A DNA stretch of 64,000 bases from Heracleum sosnowskyi. Lineage: Eukaryota > Streptophyta > Magnoliopsida > Apiales > Apiaceae. Made by a program: the position numbers and the translations under genes. The notes below the pieces were generated by a model. The model worked only from the letters and a program-made list of their open reading frames with translations, was not told the DNA's origin and ran no database searches. How positions within the stretch are numbered: position 1 is the stretch's first letter; each line of letters begins with the position of its first letter. Below are positions 46,164 to 57,173 of the stretch, piece after piece. The DNA is taken from contig CM061235.1 in NCBI GenBank assembly GCA_030848705.1, positions 137,275,228-137,339,227 on the forward strand, written 5' to 3'.

Positions 46164-46419
46164 GAAAAGCAAAGAACTTGGATAGATAAACCAAAGCCCG
46201 AAGGCTAAACATAGTCTTGGAATACAATCTGAACCACTAGGACAACCACTAAAAAGCAGAAACGCAAAAGACTTCTAAACCAACAACATAGAACTTAAAA
46301 AAAGACAACAAAATAAAAATTAAAAGACACATACCCGCCTTCTTTTCTTCCTTTCTGACTTAGTACAAAGAGACCAATATTGATACTGAACTTGCATCCC
46401 AATGCCTCCACTGCCACCT

Positions 46420-47133
46420 TCAAGCTGCTTGCTCCTGCACCAAAAAATCCTCTCCCACTGCTTCACCCTCATTCATCATGCCTTCTTCGTCATTCTGCAC
46501 GGCCATTACAAACATGTTTGTCGTGGGGTTAATCACTACATCCTCCATAACCTCCATATTCAGTTCTTCTTCATGAACTGCCCTGAACTGAGGACCTACC
46601 GGGCCAAGCCCCATGTCCTTACTCCATAATTCATAAACCCTCCCAAAAGGTTTCTTGATAACCACCATTTGTTTCCAACGTGCTGCTCTGTATTCTGCTA
46701 AGTAAACAGCTAGTTCATTGTCCTCAGGATGAGCTAAGTGAACGTCTAAAACAAAATTCTTATCCCTTCTTCTAATGATTAACTGCTGCAAAATGTACGC
46801 ATGCTCAGGAATGCCACCCTCAATAGTTGAATTTTTCCATTCCCAGTACGTGTTCACATGATCAGTTTCAAGAATTACTTTTGGGTAATCTTCAACATAA
46901 GCTCTTTTAAGGCCTTCCAAGAAAGCATACAACTAATTATTATCGCGTTCATCAATGCCAAGAGAACCGCCCAACATTATCAGAGTGGTCCCTCTGTTGT
47001 TCCTAACTACAACCCCTCTGCCTGATCTATTATCATTCTCCGGCTGGTTCTCAGAAAAGAACCCATGAACATTAATTTTAACAGCACCCCTCCTAGGCAT
47101 CTCCCAAGTTGCATTCACATTCACCATCTCCAT
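46420..47133 (-). pseudogene. RNase H-domain protein, in-frame stop, probable retrocopy
   Basis: One minus-strand frame starts at the ATG at 47131-47133, is broken by TAG at about 46933-46935, and ends with TGA at 46420-46422; about 237 codons in all. The N-terminal part fits the plant RNase H-like (RVT_3) pattern: GAVKINVHGFF, GRGVVVRNNRG, then after the stop LYAFLEGLKRAYVE and VILETDHVNTYWEW. The first catalytic Asp is replaced by His (KINVH), so it should not be catalytic even if read through. The acidic C-terminal tail has no known domain. Upstream on the minus strand a telo-box (AAACCCTAA) and CTATTTAAAG give it promoter-like sequence. It is unlike the RNase H1 gene at 957-8803. Confidence 0.6.
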
Positions 47134-48166
47134 TCTCTTCCTATTTTCTACACATCTTAAGAAAGGTAAGTATCCAAAGAGTAATTGAGAGTCTTTAAAT
47201 AGTTGTGAAAGAGCTTTAAACCTTTACCCTTAGGGTTTCCAATCCCCAGGCTGCGATTTAAATCCCAGAGGCCACTAAAGAAGCTAAACAGTCTAGAAAA
47301 ACTCTTTAAAACACATACTTGCTTTCTTGATGTGGGATTGGAATGTTAGACATCTATAATTGAACCAACATATCTAAATATTTGGTGTAAAAATATATTA
47401 ATTGTGATCTTAATTTGAAAAAAAATACTAATTGATTTAGGTTAGATTTATGTTGTTATTATAATGTTGGGATACAATATATTTATTAAAAATATTAATT
47501 TATCATATGTTACTAATTTATCGATATTTTATTATAGATATATTTCGTTACATTTCAATTTGGTTAATTTATTTATATCATGGGTACCTAACAAATATAT
47601 CATATTAATAAAAAATACAACATGCATTTCGTTCATCTTTTCCATACAAATTTATACCTCATTATTAGACATCCATTAGCCATTTTACAACTTGATATGA
47701 ATTTAAATATATTAATATTTTATAAATATCTAATTAGTATATTACAATTATCAATATATTGTATTGCACATATTAATATTTAATGTTATTTTACTAAATT
47801 GAACGATTTAAAAATGTATGAGTTGATTACATATCATACATCACTAATTTGTACTATAAAATTATATAATATAAATCAATAGAATGTAGAAAATAAAAAA
47901 ATGATCAAATTTTGTTAATATGTCTCAGTTATCAAAATACCAAATATTTTTTTCATTTACTCTTTGACACACACACACATTATGTGTACTATTGATAAAA
48001 ACTAAGATTAAGTGGCTTAGTGGTATGATGGGGTGCAAGAAAGACAAAGACACACAACATTTATTTCAAAAATTATTAGGTATAAGGGCAATTTAGACAT
48101 TTTAAATACATTAAAATGTCGCACCAATTAGATGGAATAAAATGTAACATGAATTAGTAAAACATA
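47134..48166. other. AT-rich spacer, nothing coding
   Basis: The first 200 bp hold the promoter-like words upstream of the RNase H retrocopy (telo-box near 47235, CTATTTAAA-like TATA near 47195 on the minus strand). The rest is simple AT-rich sequence with a short (CA)n run near 47970. Confidence 0.45.
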
Positions 48167-48866
48167 TCTATACCATACAATTATATAATAGCCCAAACAT
48201 TGAAATTTTTGGTTTTCGGTCATTTATTCTAATTAAAAATAATTTAATAATATAAAAATAGTAACTAGCTAATTACCTTTTATAATTAAAACACATTTTT
48301 TTTATTTTTTCTAACAAAATTCACTCCTTTTTCAAAAATATCACTGAAAATTAACTTTTTCAATTAAAACATGTTACTTTTTCTATTTGTTCTTATTAAA
48401 ATCTCATCTTTTCTAAAAATAGCCAAAATAATGAAAGTTTTGGTTTTCAACATGTTACATTTTCTATTTGTCCTTACTAATTTTTTTTCCTTCCAAAAAT
48501 AGCCAAAATATTAAAAATCTCTTCTTTTCCAAAAATAGCCAAAACATTGAAACTTTTGATTTTCGATCATTTATTCTATTTAATAAATAATAAAATAATA
48601 TAATAATAACAAATAATATGTTAATATAAAATATAGTAACTAGCTGATTATTTTTTATAATTAAAACATATTACCTTTTAATAAAAATATATTACCTTTG
48701 ATAACAAGCCTAAAAATAAAAATTAGTATAATATATTTTACAATCATTAACATTGTCTATTTTTTAATTATATATCATCTTAATATTATATATATATTTC
48801 AATTATTAATACATTCTAAAAAATATAAAACACTATATCTTCTTAATAAAAATGTCAATTATACAG

Positions 48867-49890
48867 TGTTAGGATTTATGAGTGATAACTATGAGGCAAC
48901 TTAACTAGATACTTTATTTACTTAATCTTTATTAAGTATGAACATACTGTCACAGCCAGAGTATGTCTTTGTAACCGTTTTATTTAGTACAAATAAGATT
49001 CTAGTGCATCTTGGTAGAAGTTCATTCATTTGTTCAAGCCTCAAGAAGTACTCAAGATGGACAGCAAGAATAAAGATTAATGTCACAACGCTGACAGTAA
49101 GGTTACAAGAAGACAACATGTTGCGAGTCACGACAGTACATTCACTCTGACAGCAACATTGGCGGAAGCCCTCTGACAGCAACTTTACCGTAGCCTGACA
49201 GCAAGCTTGGAAATCCCGACAGCACCTTCACCGGGGATTTCTTACTACCACTATAAGCGCATTCCTGTGACAGCAAGCTTAGCCATCAGGATACTGTCAT
49301 GAAGGGATAACATTTGTATTGGTAAACAACCCAGTCAAACTCGTGATAGTTTGGATGTTCAAGAAACATGCGTGTTGCAGTATCCCAACACTGTAACAGG
49401 TCTGCAAGACTACGACTGAAGCTTGAGAGATCACATGAAAAAGCTCACCAATTCCAGAGTATGACAAATCTACATTTACTGAATTATGTTAGCTTAAAAT
49501 AGAATGTTTCTAGATTGCTTTGTTATGTATTGATAAGCTGTCTGTATAGTAATTTAGGAAAGAATCACGGTCAGGCAAATTGTAAGAAGCTGCCACTTGT
49601 AATTGACAGCAGCTTCACAAGACCCGTGATTGAAAGTGATAGGTTTAGCCTACTTAGTCTATCTCTCAATTCATTCTCTGTAATCACTCGAGAAACCGAA
49701 GCTCAAGAAAACAAACATTTTCTTGAGGTTGTAGCAACCCATTGCAAAATAAATAAACATTTATTTTGTGAGAATTACTCGTGTGTCTACTTGTGTTTGC
49801 ATTTGATAAACTGATGATCCTTAATCTTAGTTCTTGTTGTTGAAAACGTAGATTGAGATTTATCCCTTCTGCAATAGTCAAGGACTAACA
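48867..49890 (+). repeat. Sirevirus 5' LTR
   Basis: Starts TGTTAGGATTTATG and ends GGACTAACA. It contains eight exact TGACAG/CTGTCA hexamers by hand count, about 16 times the chance expectation, two of them in the longer repeat TGACAGCAAGCTT (near 49197 and 49270). A TATA-like CCACTATAAG lies near 49248. Relative to the 3' LTR it lacks about 22 bp near its end (around 49865). Confidence 0.92.
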
Positions 49891-49892
49891 AC

Positions 49893-49905
49893 TGGTATCA
49901 GAGCC
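49893..49905 (+). other. Sirevirus primer-binding site
   Basis: TGGTATCAGAGCC is complementary to the 3' end of plant initiator methionine tRNA and lies two bases after the 5' LTR, where minus-strand synthesis would start. Confidence 0.85.
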
Positions 49906-49932
49906 GACAGATTGTTCTACAAATCTGAGATC

Positions 49933-52530
49933 ATGACAAGTATTCAGAAGTCAAGTAGCATAAAGATTCCAGAATTTGATAAAGAGAACTACAATGTATG
50001 GAAAAGAAATATCATGTTGTTTATCAAAGCTGCGAATCCATTATACTCGGGTATCCTCCAAAATGGTCCATTTGTTCCACGAAAAGAAATTGAAGCCTCA
50101 ACTGTGGACGACATTCTTATTCCAGCCTATGGGTCAACAAATTACCTTCGGAGTTTCTGGAGCCAGAAAAAGAGAAGGTGGCCTTGGATGATTACTTGCA
50201 ACTCGTCTTACTGGATTCTCTCACTTTGGACAAAGCCATGTGTGGGAATGTCATTGGGTGCTCATCAGCCAAGGATATGTGGAATAAGAGCGAGCTGCTG
50301 TGTGAAGGAAGTGAAGAAGTGAAAGATAATCAAAGACAAATTCTTATCTCACAGTATGAAGCCTTCATGGCAAAGTCAGGAGAAGACCTAACAACAATGT
50401 TTGAAAGGTTTAGCAAACTTATGACTGAGCTACAGATACATGGCAAATACTATGATAGGAAGGAGCTAAATGTCAAGTTCTTACTCACACTTCCTGAGCA
50501 TCTTGAGCACAAAGTCACTGCCATAAGAGAAGGAAGGAATCTTAACAATATCTCTCTTGAAACTCTATATGGTGTGCTTAAATCATATGAGCTTGAGTTT
50601 TTCCAGAAAAGAGCTATTCTAGCTGGATCCAGAGGAAAGATGGCTAATATGTCAGGTGCTCTAGTGGCTCATGTGCCAAGAATCACTCAACCTAGTGAAG
50701 AAGCTCAAATCACTCAACCTGCTTCAGTACCATCTCTTAAGATCGAAGAGGTTGTGGATGATGAGGAGAAAGTTGTACTGCAGATAACTGATGTTGAGGA
50801 TGAAGACTTCTACTCCTTAGAAGAAATGGAAAAGATGGATAATCCAACTATGGCTTACATGGCCAAGAAATTCAAAAACATAAGATTCAAAAGAAATAAG
50901 CCATTTAAGCCTCAGGGTCAAACATCAAGGTTCAACAGAGGGAACTCTTCTAAGGTTGAAGGTGGTGCCATAAGAGGTGGTTACAAAACAGGGATGGTGG
51001 ACAGATCCAAGTTCAGGTGTTACAACTGCAATGAGCTTGGTCATTTTGCTACAGAGTGCAGAAGACCAAAGAAGAATCAGAGGATGGATAAAGGGTCAAG
51101 TGGACATTTCAAGAAAGGACAGGGAAAGGCCTATGTGGCTGAAGGAAAGTGCTGGGATGATTCTGATGATGAAGAGGAAGAGGAATATGTGAATCTAGCC
51201 CTCATGGCTAAGTCTGATGAGGCCTCCTCTAGCTCTCCAAGTCAGGTACCCTCACTAGTCTTACTTGATATGTCTAAAGATGAATACAAACAAACTGTTG
51301 AGGAATTGAGTGCAAAAATGTTCAATGTTCACACTAGTTTAACTGCAGCTAATGAAGAGATTGCTAGGTTAAATAAATTGAATGAAACACTCACTTCTGA
51401 AAATGATTTTCTTTTGTTAAAGACCAGTCATTTAGAATCTTTAACACAGGAGAACGCTAAACTTAAAAATGATTTAGTCTGTGCTAAGGAAATTGAGGAG
51501 TTTCTAAGGAAAGAAATTAGTGAAAATGAATTCAAGATAAAAGCCTATAGAAACTCATCGAAACAGCTTCGGGACTATCGTGAGAAACACATAGAGGATC
51601 AAAAAGTAGGGATAGGTTTTGAGTATGGCAAAAGACCTGATAAAGAAATTTTCAGTCAGGATTGTTCAACTGATGCTACTGTCAAACCTCAAATTCTCAA
51701 GAAGATCAACAAACCCATTTTTAAACTTTCTGAACTTGAGTTTGATGAGAAAGCCATGCTCATCAAGCAACAACTTGACGATGAGGATGAAGGTCTTGAC
51801 AGTACAACAGTTGATGGAAAAGATACTATCACAATCCCCAGGACAGTAACTTCCCCAGACAATCTGACAGAATGTTCCAAAGATGCTGTCAATAATGGCA
51901 GGACAGTAGCTTCCAAAGGTGCTGTCAAGAGAGCCTCAAAGACAGTGACTTCCAAACCTACTGTCATGATAGAAGGTGCGAAAGGTACTGTCAAGAAAGG
52001 TTCGACAACAACTTCAGAACATCCTGTTGACTCAATAACCTGTCTAGAAACAAGAATGGTAAGTTAGGAAATGGCAATGCTAATGCTCCTAGAAAACAAT
52101 GCAATAATTGTGGCTCTTCATATCACTTAACTCATGTTTGTAAGAAACCAAAGGAGGTCAAGAACAATGTGACCATGCTAGATGGTAACTTACACAGAAC
52201 CCCCATTATGCATAAATCTATGGTAGTCTGCAATAATATTGATTGTGTGCCTTGTAAAGTAACTGCCATGAGTACTTGTTTCAATTTGCCTATTTCATCT
52301 ACCGAACCATGTCTCTATATGCAAACTGGTGAGACTCCTGAGCCTACTGGAAACAGTAAGAAGGCCTCATCACTAAGAAGAAGACCAAGTCTAATTCTAA
52401 AGATATGTGGGTGAAGAAAGAAGTCCAACAGAAGATTCCTGATGTGATGATTAAAGTTGAAAATGATGATTATGCTTATGATACTGAAGTGACTGGACCC
52501 AACAAGGATTGGGTACCATATGCCTCTTAA
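49933..52530 (+). pseudogene. Sirevirus gag, three frameshifts
   Basis: The nucleocapsid precursor starts at ATG 49933 (IPEFDKENYNVWKRNI, a copia gag motif). The frame shifts near 50140, again near 52050, and again near 52375; the last part ends at TAA 52528-52530 after the conserved WVP motif. The longest piece (about 50142-52067) carries the gag core (LTTMFERFSKLMTEL), zinc knuckle CYNCNELGHFATEC, an acidic stretch and a coiled-coil region (LNKLNETLTSENDFLLL). The second knuckle CNNCGSSYHLTHVC is in the shifted part. The region 51780-52020 encodes repeated (A/T)V words from ACTGTCA/ACAGTA repeats. No functional gag can be made without recoding. Confidence 0.85.
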
Positions 52531-52542
52531 ATACAATTTGTC

Positions 52543-55500
52543 TTGCAGGGTAAAAATAAGGAGCAGATCACTTGGATCATTGACAGTGGCTGCTCTAGAC
52601 AAATGACTGGAGATAAAACCCTGTTGTCACAATTTGTAGAGAAAGCTGGCCCAATCATAACCTTTGGAGACAACATCAAGGGTTACACAGTGGGATATGG
52701 CTGTTTGGAAATTGGAAATGTTGTCATAAATGATATTGCACTTGTTGATGGATTGAAGCACAACCTGCTCAGTGTCAGCCAATTCAGTGACAAGGGATTC
52801 AAGGTTGATTTTGACATGAGGGTGTGCAACATCTATCACAAGAAGGATGTAAGCCTTTCTTTGAAAGGAGTAAGAAAAGGAAGCCTGTTTGTTGCTGACT
52901 TAAGATCAACAAAGAAGGACAAGATTTACTATTTTTACAGTAAAGCTACTGTTGGTGACAGTATGCTTTGGCACAGGAAACTCTCACACCTCAACTTCAA
53001 AACAATGAATATGCTGATGAAGAAGGAACTAGTGAGAGGACTACCTCAACAGGAATTCTGTCAAGAAGGACTGTGTGAGGACTGTCAAATGGGAAAACTG
53101 AAGAAAGCTGTGCACAGATCAAAGCAAGTCAACACCAACACTAAACCACTCAAACTAATTCACATGGATCTCTTTGGACCAGTCAATGTTCCATCATTAG
53201 CAAAGAAGAGATATGCATTAGTTATGGTGGATGACTATTCTAGGTATACTTGGGTGAAGTATCTAGAATCAAAAGATGAAGCAGCTCAAGTCATCATTGA
53301 TCACTTAAGAGTCCTTGAAAGAGCTCCAAATGCCAAAGTTCAAATGATAAGAAGTGACAATGGGACTGAGTTCAGAAATGCCACTCTTGGTAACTTCTGT
53401 AAAGATGAAGGAATTGTACAACAATTTTCTGCTATAAGGACTCCTCAGCAGAATGGAGTTGTAGAAAGGAAGAACATGACTCTCATTGAAGCTGCCAGAA
53501 CTATGCTTCATGATGCAAAATTACCTACATACTTCTGGGCAGAAGCTATCAACACAGCCTGCTACACACAGAACAGAACCTTGATCAACAAGACTCATGG
53601 GAACACTCCTTACTATCTGCTCAATGAAAAGAAACCTACTGTCAAGTATTTTCATGTGTTTGGGAGCAAATGTTTCATGATGAAAGACAACCATGAAAAG
53701 AAAGGGAAATTTGACACCAAAGCTTATGAAGGCATTTTCATGGGGTATGCTTTAGAAAGGACTGCCTACAGAGTCTATCTTTTGGAACACAGAATCATCG
53801 ATGAAAGTGTGAATGTCACATTTGATGAAACCAAGTTTCCTGGACTGTATGAAGAAGGTCAAATGCAGATTCTTAGATTTGAGAATCAAGGATACTTGTT
53901 GGAAGAAGAAGTTGTTGATGAAGAACCTACTTTCACTCAAACTGTTGAAACAGAAAAGGATGCTGTCATTGAAGATAATGTCAATCAAACTCCAGCCCAG
54001 TCACAGACCATCACAGGAAATACTCAAATTGATGGTGACTCTGGAGACATTGAAGAAAATGGTGGAGACAATTGCCCTGGTGAAGAATCAGTTCCTCTAA
54101 TTGAGGTTACTGTCTCAAATCAAACAAGAAGCTTGCCCAAAACCACTAGGTGGAACAGGGATCACTCAAATGATCTAATAATTGGAGATCCCTCTTCTGG
54201 GGTGAGGACCAGGAACAATGTGTCTGATGACAGCATGTTTTCTTGTTTTCTTTCTCAAATAGAGCCTAAAGCAATTGATGAAGCATTGTTAGATTCTGAT
54301 TGGGTGATTGCTATGCAAGAGGAACTCAACCAGTTTGAAAGGAACAATGTATGGAAATTGGTTCCAAGACCTAAAGGAAAGTCAGTTATTGAGACAAAGT
54401 GGGTTTTCAGAAACAAGTTAGATGAAAATGGGAATGTGACTAGAAACAAGGCAAGGCTAGTAGCTAAAGGTTACTGTCAACAGGAAGGAATAGACTATGA
54501 TGAGACATTTGCACCTGTTGCCAAACTTGAAGCTATCAGGATTTTCCTAGCCTTTGCTGCACACTGTAACTTCAAAGTGTTCCAAATGGATGTCAAAAGT
54601 GCTTTTCTGAATGGACAGTTGGATGAAGAAGTGTATGTTGAACAGCCTCCTGGCTTTGAAGATGTTGAAATGTATGATTTTGTGTACAAGCTGTTCAAGG
54701 CACTTTATGGATTGAAACAAGCTCCAAGAGCATGGTATGATACCCTCTCTACCTTTCTATTGGAAAACCAGTTTACAAGAGGTGTAGTAGATAAGACCTT
54801 ATTCTACAAGCATCATGGCAAAGACATCATTCTGGTTCAAATTTATGTTGATGATATCATCTTTGGTTCATCAAATGAGAAGCTGTGTGAGAAGTTTTCA
54901 TCTCTAATGAGAAACAAGTATGAGATGAGTATGATGGGAGAACTGTCATTCTTTCTTGGTTTACAAGTTCTTCAGAAAGATGATGGGATCTTCATTTGTC
55001 AAGCAAAATATGTCAAGGAACTTCTCAAGAAGTTCAACCTAGAAGATTCATCACCTGCCAAGACTCCTATTTCTACCTCAACTAGTCTGGATCTAGATTC
55101 CAAAGGGAAGAAAGTGGACTCTAGTGCATACAGAGGCATGGTTGGATCTCTTCTCTACCTAACTGCTAGCATACCTGACATAATGTTTGATACATGTCTC
55201 TGTGCAAGGTTTCAAGCTGATCCAAAGCAGTCACACTTGGTAGCAATCAAGAGAATTTTTAGATACCTTAAGGGCACTCCTAATCTAGGCCTTTGGTATC
55301 CTAAAAACACTGGATTTAAGATAGTGGGGTATTCTGATTCAGATTATGCTGGATGTAGGATTGACAGAAAAAGCACTACAGGAAGCTGTCAATTTCTTGG
55401 TGGAAGATTGGTATCCTGGTTCAGTAAAAAGCAACACTCAGTTTCTACATCAACTGCAGAAGCTGAATACATTGCAGCTGGAAGTTGCTGTGCACAAATC

Positions 55501-55791
55501 TTGTGGATGAAGAATCAACTGTTGGATTATGGCTTAGTGTTAAATAATATCCCCATATACTGTGACAACACTAGTGCCATAGCCATCTCAGACAATCCTG
55601 TTCAACACTCTAGAACTAAGCACATTGATATCAGACATCATTTCATAAGAGAGCATGTTGAAAGAGGAACTGTGAAGTTGATCTATGTGCCCACAGAAAA
55701 GCAACTTGTAGACATTTTTACAAAACCACTGGATGAAGCAAACTTCAACAGGTTGGTAAGTCAATTGGGAATGCTAAATTTGGTATGTTAA
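52543..55791 (+). CDS. Sirevirus pol frame (protease, integrase, RT, RNase H), intact
   Basis: An unbroken frame of about 1080 codons in the same frame as the last piece of gag, separated by the TAA at 52528. It has no good start ATG, so it is part of a gag-pol polyprotein. In order: protease ([13 protein letters not shown]), GAG-preintegrase zinc-binding part ([19 protein letters not shown]), integrase core ([28 protein letters not shown]), reverse transcriptase ([25 protein letters not shown]) and RNase H ([43 protein letters not shown]), ending GMLNLVC. All visible catalytic residues are present. Its completeness contrasts with the broken gag and third frame. Confidence 0.93.
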   Translation: MQGKNKEQITWIIDSGCSRQMTGDKTLLSQFVEKAGPIITFGDNIKGYTVGYGCLEIGNVVINDIALVDGLKHNLLSVSQFSDKGFKVDFDMRVCNIYHKKDVSLSLKGVRKGSLFVADLRSTKKDKIYYFYSKATVGDSMLWHRKLSHLNFKTMNMLMKKELVRGLPQQEFCQEGLCEDCQMGKLKKAVHRSKQVNTNTKPLKLIHMDLFGPVNVPSLAKKRYALVMVDDYSRYTWVKYLESKDEAAQVIIDHLRVLERAPNAKVQMIRSDNGTEFRNATLGNFCKDEGIVQQFSAIRTPQQNGVVERKNMTLIEAARTMLHDAKLPTYFWAEAINTACYTQNRTLINKTHGNTPYYLLNEKKPTVKYFHVFGSKCFMMKDNHEKKGKFDTKAYEGIFMGYALERTAYRVYLLEHRIIDESVNVTFDETKFPGLYEEGQMQILRFENQGYLLEEEVVDEEPTFTQTVETEKDAVIEDNVNQTPAQSQTITGNTQIDGDSGDIEENGGDNCPGEESVPLIEVTVSNQTRSLPKTTRWNRDHSNDLIIGDPSSGVRTRNNVSDDSMFSCFLSQIEPKAIDEALLDSDWVIAMQEELNQFERNNVWKLVPRPKGKSVIETKWVFRNKLDENGNVTRNKARLVAKGYCQQEGIDYDETFAPVAKLEAIRIFLAFAAHCNFKVFQMDVKSAFLNGQLDEEVYVEQPPGFEDVEMYDFVYKLFKALYGLKQAPRAWYDTLSTFLLENQFTRGVVDKTLFYKHHGKDIILVQIYVDDIIFGSSNEKLCEKFSSLMRNKYEMSMMGELSFFLGLQVLQKDDGIFICQAKYVKELLKKFNLEDSSPAKTPISTSTSLDLDSKGKKVDSSAYRGMVGSLLYLTASIPDIMFDTCLCARFQADPKQSHLVAIKRIFRYLKGTPNLGLWYPKNTGFKIVGYSDSDYAGCRIDRKSTTGSCQFLGGRLVSWFSKKQHSVSTSTAEAEYIAAGSCCAQILWMKNQLLDYGLVLNNIPIYCDNTSAIAISDNPVQHSRTKHIDIRHHFIREHVERGTVKLIYVPTEKQLVDIFTKPLDEANFNRLVSQLGMLNLVC

Positions 55792-56144
55792 CTTACTAGT
55801 TTTTCATTCTATTATTCAAATGGAGCTTGTGACAGTACAAACTTCAGAAGTTGCTGTCATGAGAAAAGTTACTGTCTACTTAAATCCCTATCTATTTTCG
55901 ACAACATGTTTACTTTGACCTTGTTAAATTGAATTTTGTGCTAGTCTCACTTTTGATAGTTTGTTCAAGTATGACATTAACTTGCATGGTTTTTACTGCT
56001 GAAATTGGTCAAAGATTCTCCTTAATTGGTCAGTTTTGCCTTGATTGTTGTATTAGTGGTAGACATCACTTAATTGAAATCTGTGGTAGTTGTATGGGTA
56101 TTCCAAACTGTTGACCGTTTACATCCCTCCTTAACCTAGTATGC

Positions 56145-56152
56145 CTATAAAA
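56145..56152 (+). promoter_or_regulatory. TATA-like box inside the Sirevirus
   Basis: TATGCCTATAAAATGAG is a good TATA match, 45 bp before the ATG of the small acidic ORF. It could start a subgenomic transcript; this is inference from position only. Confidence 0.35.
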
Positions 56153-56196
56153 TGAGTCTTAGGCTATATTAGTGAATCATTTAGAAAGATGGTAAA

Positions 56197-56460
56197 ATGG
56201 AAAACAAAGCAGGAATTGAATACAGGCCTAAGCCTTGTGGGAGTGAGCCCTACAATGAAGAAGTAGAAGCGTTATTTGATGAGTTATGGGATATCCTCGA
56301 TGAGGAAGAAGAAAGGAAACTTGCTGCCAAGGCCACTGAAGAGGCTAAAGAGCAAGAAGAGGAAAAAGAGTTTCAAACACTCCTCAAGGAGGAAGGAACA
56401 TCTGAAGAAATAGTTAGGGCTGAAGTTCTAGAATTGGTTAAGAAAGACTGTAATGAATAG
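56197..56460 (+). CDS. Small acidic ORF between pol and ORF3
   Basis: 87 residues, intact. It begins MENKAGIEYRPKP and is dominated by Glu, Lys and Asp (LFDELWDILDEEEERKLAA, EEAKEQEEEKEFQ), predicting one long charged helix or coiled coil. There is no signal peptide, membrane segment or known motif. It lies in a stretch where gag and the third frame are broken, yet it stays open; at this length chance survival is plausible. Its role, if any, is unknown. Confidence 0.45.
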   Translation: MENKAGIEYRPKPCGSEPYNEEVEALFDELWDILDEEEERKLAAKATEEAKEQEEEKEFQTLLKEEGTSEEIVRAEVLELVKKDCNE

Positions 56461-57173
56461 TTAATCTCACCAATTGTAGTAATTTAACCCTTTTTAATTA
56501 ATAAAGCTTATCAATTTTCTTCTATATTTTCCTCTTGCTTGATGTATGTGTTGTTACTTGTTAATTGCTTAACTGGTTGAATGTTGTTATGAATGAATAA
56601 TGAATCAGTAATAAATATTGTAAATGTTTAACTGGTGTCTCTTCAGTTAAGTTATTAATCATAACAGTTTCAATACAAAGTCCTGACAGTTGTTGTTTTC
56701 CCGCAAAGGTTGCTGTCATCAAGAAAAGTTGTTGTCACAGTTCTTTGACAACTAACTTCTCGACAGCAATAAACAACCTTCTGTCATGACTCGTAAAAGA
56801 TACTATCATATGAGAACTTAACGATGACAGTAAGTTTTGCGCAAAATGTTTCTGTCACGCAAAACATGCTGTCATCACACCAAAGTTACTGACACGGTTG
56901 TTTTGAGCGCATAGGTTACTGTCAAATTAGTGGACCGTTAAAATTGGACACTCATCCTCCACGAGGAGAGAGAAATCAGCCAGTAACCCACGTGACTGCT
57001 AAGTGGGTTAAGACACGATTTCACTTTTCCACTTTGTCAGTTAAACGCTTGAACTTCCCTCTAAATTCATCAAACATACAACTGTTCTCAAAAAGCAAAC
57101 ACAACACTCACCTTTCTCTTATCCCTAAGCAATTCATCTCCTACATTCTCTCTTCTTCTCTCAAGCAAAACAA

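Larger units (their letters stand above)
55792..57173 (+). repeat. CTGTCA/TGACAG-rich spacer between pol and ORF3
   Basis: Nine exact hexamers by hand count in about 1150 bp, most between 56680 and 56935, where they recur every 20-40 bp in both orientations (CCTGACAGTT, TTGCTGTCATC, TTCTGTCATGAC, GATGACAGTAAG, TTTCTGTCACGC, ATGCTGTCATC, TTACTGTCAAAT). Near-matches (TTGTCA, CGACAG) fill gaps. Confidence 0.8.

Noticed and set aside
46402..46629. Plus-strand frame opposite the RNase H retrocopy
   Set aside because: Shadow of the minus-strand frame.
48922..49182. 86-codon minus-strand frame, repeated at 62370-62630
   Set aside because: It lies in both LTRs and is interrupted or altered between them only by LTR drift; no sign it is a gene.
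50977..51192. Second frames overlapping the Sirevirus gag and pol
   Set aside because: Off-frame shadows of gag and pol with no supporting motifs.
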